DNA from: Bryobacterales bacterium | GTDB lineage: Bacteria > Acidobacteriota > Terriglobia > Bryobacterales > Bryobacteraceae | Direction of reading: 5' to 3' | DNA length: 5,700 bases | NCBI GenBank assembly: GCA_003132865.1 | Contig: PKYZ01000497.1 | Coordinates: 1-5,700 of the forward strand | Shown: in pieces, positions 1-3,935 of the stretch | How the letters are laid out: every line of letters begins with the position of its first letter | How positions within the stretch are numbered: the first letter of the stretch is position 1 | Translations under genes and position numbers: made by a program | Notes under the pieces: model-generated | The model's database searches: none | Told to the model about the DNA's origin: nothing | What the model saw: only the letters and a program-made list of their open reading frames with translations

Positions 1-11
1 CGAGTGACATT

Positions 12-67
12 AGGCTTTAGCCAGGCTTTAGCCGGGCTAAAGCCTGTCGAAAGCGAGCGAAGCTCGC
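12..67. repeat. Palindromic repeat cluster (REP-like)
   Basis: The 11-mer AGGCTTTAGCC occurs twice in tandem (12-22 and 23-33) and is followed by its exact reverse complement GGCTAAAGCCT (35-45). A folded transcript could therefore pair 12-22 with 35-45 around a 12-base loop. A second perfect hairpin, GCGAGC-GAA-GCTCGC, follows at 53-67. No poly-T tract follows, so it does not look like an intrinsic terminator. The arrangement resembles the short intergenic palindromes (REP/BIME type) that are dispersed in many bacterial genomes. That class assignment is inference, because only one cluster is visible here. Confidence 0.55.
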
Positions 68-137
68 CTGCGGCCCGTCTTGCAGAAAGGTCCACGCCGG
101 ACTGTTCGGTGTATTCTTGAGAGAAGGAGCCGAAGAT

Positions 138-272
138 ATGGAAGTGCACGTCACCGGGGAACTGGAGGCGAAGCTGGCAACCTCTGCCGCCCAGCAGGGC
201 TGCAGCCGCGACAAATTGGTGGAAGATGCTCTTACGCGCTATTTCGAGAGAGCCAGAGCCAGATCGATGTGA
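138..272 (+). CDS. Short ribbon-helix-helix antitoxin-like protein, probably C-terminally truncated
   Basis: This 44-residue ORF starts at ATG 138, with a good ribosome binding site (AGAAGGAG, 122-129) eight bases upstream. The N-terminus has the pattern of ParD/CopG-type antitoxins: a beta strand (MEVHVTGELEAKL, residues 1-13), then AAQQG and LVEDALTRYFE (residues 27-37), which match the two helices of a ribbon-helix-helix DNA-binding fold. Such antitoxins normally run to about 70-90 residues, with a C-terminal tail that binds the toxin. Here the frame ends only seven residues after RYFE, and no toxin gene follows. The last 41 bases overlap, on the opposite strand, the end of the membrane-protein ORF that stops at 232. 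The likely reading is a relic whose tail and toxin were replaced by the neighbouring operon. A naturally short RHH regulator is the alternative. Confidence 0.6.
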   Translation: MEVHVTGELEAKLATSAAQQGCSRDKLVEDALTRYFERARARSM

Positions 273-597
273 AGAAAGTCGCGAGCCACATTACCCGCCA
301 CATGATCTTCCGCACGACGGCATTACGTACTTTATCTTTCTGAGCACTTTTCTGAGCACTTGCCAGGAGGTCTCTCTCTCTCTTTTCTGCATCCGTATCC
401 TTCATCTGTTGGGCGTCTTTAACCCGATCTTCCCAGTATTTTATCTCACCCTCAAGGTTCCGATCCTCATCCCTTATGGTCTGAATCGGATGGACGGTTG
501 GGCCAAATGCCAACAGGTATGCTGGGAGTGCTCCTGTAACACCAGTCATAATCACATCAAGGATCAAGAAACTTAATATCACAACCCCGATCTGCAT
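232..597 (-). CDS. Membrane protein, C-terminal part (two TM helices flanking a charged helical region)
   Basis: This 121-residue ORF has a hydrophobic helix at about residues 3-30, a highly charged, probably helical/coiled region at about 42-96, and a second hydrophobic helix at about 99-117 (MWRVMWLATFFTSIWLWL). The charged part contains a perfect SAQK-SAQK duplication (residues 80-87). ATG 597 has no Shine-Dalgarno sequence and lies inside the end of the ORF at 579-1037, which overlaps by 19 bases. Reading the frame upstream of this ATG continues sensibly as TRSFRSAT. I therefore think this is the C-terminal half of the same protein, split by a one-base shift near 610-613. The alternative is a separate, translationally coupled subunit. 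The last 41 bases run into the antitoxin-like gene on the other strand. Function is unknown. Confidence 0.6.
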   Translation of the reverse strand: MQIGVVILSFLILDVIMTGVTGALPAYLLAFGPTVHPIQTIRDEDRNLEGEIKYWEDRVKDAQQMKDTDAEKRERDLLASAQKSAQKDKVRNAVVRKIMWRVMWLATFFTSIWLWLSRNSA

Positions 598-1037
598 TGT
601 CGCACTGCGAAAAGAACGAGTCGGGTCTCAAGCAACGACAGATAATCAAACACGAACAAGAATACGGCAGACGAGACTGCCAATCGCATCGGCGACTTAA
701 TTGAAACCTCACTCACAAGTGATCGTGAAAGCAGAGTGCATAGTGAGCATGACAAGGTTGTGGCTAAACAGGATGTTCCGAAGCACTTCCATGACAAATG
801 CTTTTTCCCAAACACCCTATCAAACACCTTAGCGAACGTCTCCGGCCAAGGCTCGATTTTCTGCCCGACCTTCACTCCGACCAGCCAAACCGCAATCTCC
901 AGCTTCGTCTGATCCGTCAGCACCGCCTCGACTCGCTCAAAGAACTTCCAGACGATCCCGGCCAGGACGCCGCCAGCCGCCAGTTGACCGGGCGGGCTGT
1001 TGATGAGATGCGTGAGGGTGGTGAGAGTGTTGTTCAT
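579..1037 (-). CDS. Membrane protein of unknown function, N-terminal part, in operon with the DUF4393 gene
   Basis: This 152-residue ORF has a weak hydrophobic segment at about residues 17-31 and two clear ones at about 86-105 and 118-136. Between them is a soluble stretch with the block WPETFAKVFDRVFGKKHLSW (residues 64-83). After the last helix comes DYLSLLETR (131-139). I recall both blocks from bacterial membrane proteins of unknown function that are longer than this ORF and carry more membrane helices after the ETR motif; I cannot verify this without a search. The start ATG (1037) shares ATGA with the stop of the DUF4393 gene and lacks its own clear ribosome binding site, so translation is probably coupled. 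The final nine residues (AVRQCRSGL) look like out-of-frame sequence. Five cysteines occur, four of them at 85-100. Confidence 0.65.
   Translation of the reverse strand: MNNTLTTLTHLINSPPGQLAAGGVLAGIVWKFFERVEAVLTDQTKLEIAVWLVGVKVGQKIEPWPETFAKVFDRVFGKKHLSWKCFGTSCLATTLSCSLCTLLSRSLVSEVSIKSPMRLAVSSAVFLFVFDYLSLLETRLVLFAVRQCRSGL
610..613 (-). other. Candidate frameshift site joining the two membrane-protein ORFs
   Basis: On the minus strand the upstream frame reads CTC GTT CTT TTC GCA (L-V-L-F-A) and hits TGA 11 codons after TTC. Adding one T to the four-T run (four A on the plus strand, 610-613) gives CTT TTT CGC AGT GCG ACA ATG. This connects the DYLSLLETR helix end directly to the hydrophobic MQIGVVILSF segment. 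The joined product would be about 268 residues. The site does not fit the canonical X-XXY-YYZ slippery heptamer in the zero frame. A natural indel or a sequencing error in the homopolymer is therefore likelier than programmed slippage. Confidence 0.45.
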
Positions 1038-1831
1038 TCAGTTGTTTGCTTTGGCTTCGGTGGGCTGCACGCCTCCAGGAATGCCACCCCTCGCTCGGTC
1101 ATTTCAAGGGTAAAGGCCACTTGCTTGCGCCCGTACTTGCTCTCCTCGTCAAGAAAACTGCTGCTATCGGGGAGCCAATACCTTCTGCGAATCAGTTGTT
1201 GAGCTTCCAGTCCGTCTAAACAGGTAGCCATACGGGGGTCGATTCGGATCGCCCTCTCAGCCTCTCCCTTGGTCGTGAATCCCAATTCAGATTGGGCGGT
1301 GAACCACTTTAATGGCCCATTGTGCGGCCACTCCTCCTCGTGCTCACGAATCCACTTTAGAAGTTTTGCCTCATCATGGGCCATGTTCTTCAGAATCGCC
1401 GTGAATCCCGGTCTGACATTCTCACTTTGATTCGGTGAAGAGGCATTCGCCAGCAAAGCCGCCCACATAGTATGGAGGTCTTCATTTTCCTCTAGCGATG
1501 CGCCTTCGAGGAGTGGAAACAACAGTTTGATCGGCACGGCTTTCGGCGTGAACCCGGCGTCCTTCGCCATCTTCTCCGCTTTCATCAGGCAGGCGAGTTG
1601 CCGCCCATACCGATAGCGGCGAACTTCGTCTCGAAATCGCTCTGCGATCTCAGCAGTGGCAGGGCCGAGCATGGCCTTGATAACATCCGTGAGCTTCAGG
1701 GCACCGGCAAGAGCAACACCACCTTTGAGAAGTTCAGGAGCGTGCTTGATTAGTTCGTTGGGGTCCATATTCAGTTTGGATTTTACTCCTTCCCAGGCCC
1801 GGAGAAGAAGTGGCACAACTGCATTGTCCAC
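1034..1831 (-). CDS. DUF4393 / Abi-alpha family protein
   Basis: This is a 265-residue soluble protein. The centre carries the hallmark stretch of the DUF4393 (Abi_alpha, abortive-infection alpha) family: PIKLLFPLLEGASLEENEDL (residues 100-119), then MWAALLANAS (122-131) and PGFTAILKNMAHDEAKLLKWI (141-161). The N-terminus (24-75) matches the family pattern of APELLKGG followed by an amphipathic segment and a charged helix. The C-terminus (about 185-256, ending TLEMTERGVAFLEAC) looks like a winged-helix-like tail with a final strand and helix. GTG 1831 is preceded directly by an in-frame TGA, so it is the furthest upstream start. ATG 1768 (residue 22, MDPNELIKHAPELL) is the alternative; its AGGAG lies 17 bases upstream, which is too far. 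The gene heads an operon with the membrane protein. The family name links it to phage abortive infection, but the biochemical activity is unknown. Confidence 0.85.
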   Translation of the reverse strand: MDNAVVPLLLRAWEGVKSKLNMDPNELIKHAPELLKGGVALAGALKLTDVIKAMLGPATAEIAERFRDEVRRYRYGRQLACLMKAEKMAKDAGFTPKAVPIKLLFPLLEGASLEENEDLHTMWAALLANASSPNQSENVRPGFTAILKNMAHDEAKLLKWIREHEEEWPHNGPLKWFTAQSELGFTTKGEAERAIRIDPRMATCLDGLEAQQLIRRRYWLPDSSSFLDEESKYGRKQVAFTLEMTERGVAFLEACSPPKPKQTTE

Positions 1832-1973
1832 TCAAACACCGAGCGCTACTGCAAAAGCCCCTGCGCCATTCCCCACAGCGATTGAAACGCCGCTCCCGCC
1901 AAACTGAACAAACCTCGGGCTTTCGCCGGGTCAAGAGCAAGGTTGATGGCCAATCTTGCCAGCCTATTCCACC

Positions 1974-2267
1974 ATGCAGAAGGGCCGGGAGCCCTGGTCT
2001 GGCCAGACCGCGTATCTGAAAAACGTTGTACTTTACTTTCTCCCCTTGGCCACTGTTTACGTCCTCCTGCCCTATCATTTTGTCCTGGCTGTTCAACGAG
2101 AGGTGCGCAACAACCAACGGGCCGCCGTGCTCGCTCTGCTAACTGGCGAGCGCAAAGCCGCAGCCCCCAAAGGTGCCGTTTACGTTCGCGTCTGGTGGCT
2201 GGCAGCAGGTCTGTTTGCCGCGGCGCTGCTGTCCGTGGGGCTGACGCAGGACCTGTTGACCACCTGA
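1974..2267 (+). CDS. Small two-helix membrane protein, unknown
   Basis: This 97-residue ORF begins at ATG 1974, with an in-frame TTG at 1956 as an alternative. Neither start has a convincing ribosome binding site. There are two hydrophobic helices, at about residues 16-38 (NVVLYFLPLATVYVLLPYHF) and 73-93 (VWWLAAGLFAAALLSVGL). They are separated by a basic, helical loop (QREVRNNQRA, GERKAAAPKG). The charge pattern suggests that the loop is cytoplasmic and both ends are outside. The gene is divergent from the DUF4393 operon, with 142 bases between the start codons. I do not recognise the family. Hydrophobic segments with natural turns and charge placement argue for real coding, and the weak start argues for caution. 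Confidence 0.45.
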   Translation: MQKGREPWSGQTAYLKNVVLYFLPLATVYVLLPYHFVLAVQREVRNNQRAAVLALLTGERKAAAPKGAVYVRVWWLAAGLFAAALLSVGLTQDLLTT

Positions 2268-2296
2268 GGCCCCCCAGTCTGTTCAAGAGCCTTTTC

Positions 2297-2440
2297 ATGC
2301 AACTGGTGCTTGGCCGCGTGCTGTTGTATTTTGCGACAGGCCCGTTTTGCGTTCTGTGGTATTCAAGGGCCCTGAATGAAATCAAGCGTGAGTGTCTCGC
2401 AGGCATGGCGCCGAACGCACTGAGCGCAACTGCCAACTGA
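2297..2440 (+). CDS. Possible small single-helix membrane protein
   Basis: This 47-residue ORF has an acceptable ribosome binding site (AAGAG, 2285-2289) seven bases before ATG 2297. One hydrophobic segment (LVLGRVLLYFATGPFCVLWY, residues 3-22) is followed by a charged helix (SRALNEIKRE). This resembles the first half of the preceding protein (VLYF-rich helix, then QREVRN). The two ORFs are 29 bases apart and could be co-transcribed. The ORF is short, and there is no recognised family. It could be a chance frame. Confidence 0.3.
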   Translation: MQLVLGRVLLYFATGPFCVLWYSRALNEIKRECLAGMAPNALSATAN

Positions 2441-2486
2441 AGCGTCGGGTCTCGACCGGCCCAGTGGATCGCAGGACGGACCCGGC

Positions 2487-2921
2487 CTACTGCTCCCAGA
2501 CGCGCTTGGGCACCCCGCCATCCCGATCCTTCACGCGGTCGTAGAGATAATACGTCGAAACGGTGCCGAGCGACTCGTTGTAGAGGCTCTCCAATCCCAG
2601 CCCTTCCTTCAGATCCTCCTCGAACTCGTGCAGCGCCTTCAACTCGGACGCCAACGCCGGCTTGCTCTTCCCCGAAGGGGTGCGGAAGAATTTCTGGTAG
2701 CCGCCATCCACCAGGGAACCGATTTCGCCGCCCATCAGGATGCCGGCCAATTCCGCGCGTTGGACCTGGCCGTCGCTTTCGCGCAGAGAGACCGCGCATT
2801 CGCCCTTGCCGACCAGCACCGAGCCATCGGGCCGTGGCGTCACGCTGAATCCCGCCCGTTTCAGGTTGTCGAGTCTCTCCTGGAAAGTGATCTGGGTGGG
2901 GCGCTGCCTCCGGAAGAACAT
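2487..2921 (-). CDS. Acidobacterial conserved hypothetical protein
   Basis: This 144-residue cytoplasmic protein has no signal peptide or membrane segment. It begins MFFRRQRPTQITFQERLDNL with AGFSV at residues 23-27, followed by a small beta-rich part (32-62) and then the strongest block: SLVDGGYQKFFRTPSGK (69-85), PALASELKALHEFEEDLKEG (88-107), LGLESLYNESLGTVS (108-122) and YLYDRVKDRD-GVPKRVWE. I associate this arrangement with a conserved hypothetical protein of Acidobacteria, by recall only; no activity is known to me. ATG 2921 is chosen because the sequence starts cleanly with MFFRR, and because a TATAAT box 7 bases upstream implies transcription starting at the ATG. The longer TTG start at 2957 would lie inside the promoter. 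It converges on the small plus-strand ORF ending at 2440. Confidence 0.8.
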   Translation of the reverse strand: MFFRRQRPTQITFQERLDNLKRAGFSVTPRPDGSVLVGKGECAVSLRESDGQVQRAELAGILMGGEIGSLVDGGYQKFFRTPSGKSKPALASELKALHEFEEDLKEGLGLESLYNESLGTVSTYYLYDRVKDRDGGVPKRVWEQ

Positions 2922-2927
2922 ACAGAC

Positions 2928-2956
2928 ATTATAGCGGCGCGCATCCCTCCGGTCCA
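2928..2956 (-). promoter_or_regulatory. Sigma-70-type promoter, apparently giving a leaderless mRNA
   Basis: The minus strand has a perfect -10 box TATAAT (2933-2928). Seventeen bases upstream lies TGGACC (2956-2951), which matches four of six -35 positions. The last base of the -10 is seven bases from the A of ATG 2921, so the expected start of transcription falls on or next to the start codon. No Shine-Dalgarno sequence fits between them. The gene served is the hypothetical protein at 2487-2921. Confidence 0.6.
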
Positions 2957-2957
2957 A

Positions 2958-3119
2958 GAAACGCGCCTAACGGTCACGCGATTTCGCACCCGCCGCCCCA
3001 TTGAAAACAAACGCCCAATAGCATCTGATCGGCCAAATCCCTTTCGTGGGCGTGCTATAACTCAGGTAAGAACGTATCGCACACTCGCCCGTAGGCATTC
3101 TGCCGGGCCAGATGCCGAA
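2958..3119. other. Intergenic, nothing recognised
   Basis: This is the left part of a stretch of nearly 980 bases without an intact gene. I see no RNA gene, no clear terminator and no convincing promoter apart from the one for the leftward gene, whose -35 lies at 2951-2956. Frames on both strands are short, and their translations are not protein-like. Confidence 0.5.
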
Positions 3120-3535
3120 TCACTGCTTAGGAAATTGGCTGTACGGGATTTCGGGACCATCCTCATACGAGGCTCTGGTGCCCACGTTGTTTGAAAACTG
3201 AATATTCTCATGATCGGGCGTTGCCGAATGCCACTTCTGGTTCTGAAAAATGGGGTAGTGGGCCACTTTCAAAGGCTTGACCAACGTTAGACTACTTCTG
3301 AGTGGAATACGAGTTGAAGTTCCGGGCGAGCGCACAGACCATAATGGCTGTTTCGAAAAGGCATCTTGGAGTGGGGGGACTCCTGGGTACCACGAGAGAG
3401 GATCTCAGCGAGATTGTCCAGATTCTCGTTGCGAAACAGAGCATTGTATCCGGTAACCGCGTTGCCGTCGTCGGCTTAGGGGTCAGCCCAGGAGGGAAAG
3501 GGGCCGAAATCGTCAAAGTAGCCCACTACCTAGGG
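3120..3535 (-). pseudogene. Possible decayed coding remnant
   Basis: The minus strand carries two stretches in different frames that look more like protein than noise. The first (about 3530-3288) reads VVGYFDDFGPFPSWADP, then an in-frame stop, then NAVTGYNALFRNENLDNLAE and onward to HSEVV and a stop. The second (3335-3120) reads PLKVAHYPIFQNQKWHSATP and ends in EIPYSQFPKQ before TGA. Neither has a proper start. Together they could be pieces of one gene broken by a stop and a frame change. I do not recognise the family. A plus-strand frame (3302-3772) is open through the same DNA, so the direction of any original gene is not certain. Confidence 0.25.
3255..3529. repeat. 15-bp imperfect inverted repeat, 275 bp end to end
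   Basis: GTAGTGGGCCACTTT (3255-3269) recurs in reverse complement as AAAGTAGCCCACTAC (3515-3529), with 14 of 15 positions matching. The pair encloses most of the possible coding remnant. Similarity stops abruptly at the 15-mer. No transposase frame and no flanking target duplication were seen. It could mark the ends of a tiny non-autonomous element or be chance. Confidence 0.35.
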
Positions 3536-3935
3536 GATTGGAGCCCCGGCAAGATTGGCATCCAATTTCGCTCGTCCATTCTTGGATTCCTGTACCCGCC
3601 CCCCTCCTGGCGTCACTCCGATGCAACACAATGCAACGTGCTGCAACCGGAATCGAAAAACGGTCTTGGTTGCATCCTCCGAAAAGCCCGTCGCTCGGGA
3701 ATCTGCGAGATCCAGCGTGACCTTTTCAAGAATTCGGCAAACTTGATCGGAGAAGGGAGGAATGGCTCTTAAAGTAATGATAACAAAAACGATATCGTAA
3801 ATTGGCTTTGATCGGCGGAAAAACTCTAGGACGAATCCCATGCACAATGCCGCACAAAAACGCACAAGGAGCCGCCAAAAATACGGAACCCAAAGGAAGG
3901 AGTATATTGGCGATGCGCCCGCCGTTCCCCATCCC
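3536..3935. other. Intergenic region downstream of the TonB-dependent receptor gene
   Basis: No supported gene. Two minus-strand frames here contain hydrophobic runs: one begins at ATG 3932, three bases after the receptor stop codon, and the other is open from 4000 to 3530. The DNA is T-rich on that strand, which produces hydrophobic codons in any frame. The frames overlap each other, and only a GAGG one base from ATG 3932 resembles a ribosome binding site, which is too close. No clear intrinsic terminator for the receptor gene was found. Confidence 0.4.

Noticed and set aside
798..1202. A 134-codon plus-strand frame
   Set aside because: It is antisense to the DUF4393 and membrane-protein genes, with no coding signature.
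1996..2009. A 14-bp perfect palindrome, GGTCTGGCCAGACC
   Set aside because: It lies inside the coding region of the small membrane ORF near its start. One short palindrome alone does not support an operator.
2441..2486. A possible bidirectional terminator between convergent genes
   Set aside because: Only short stems (for example GTCG-GGTCT-CGAC) and no T tract on either strand.
1846..2799. A 317-codon open frame on the minus strand
   Set aside because: It is rich in arginine, proline and glycine, with no domain pattern, and crosses the 2487-2921 gene in another frame. It is best explained as a GC-driven shadow; only its last 35 codons are kept, as a weak possibility.
3302..3772. A 156-codon plus-strand frame starting at GTG
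   Set aside because: It has no ribosome binding site, its C-terminal half is not protein-like, and it competes with minus-strand remnant frames.
3726..3932. A 68-codon frame with a hydrophobic segment, starting three bases after the receptor stop
   Set aside because: The only purine-rich tract is one base from the ATG, codon use is unlike the receptor gene, and an overlapping frame is equally hydrophobic because the strand is T-rich.
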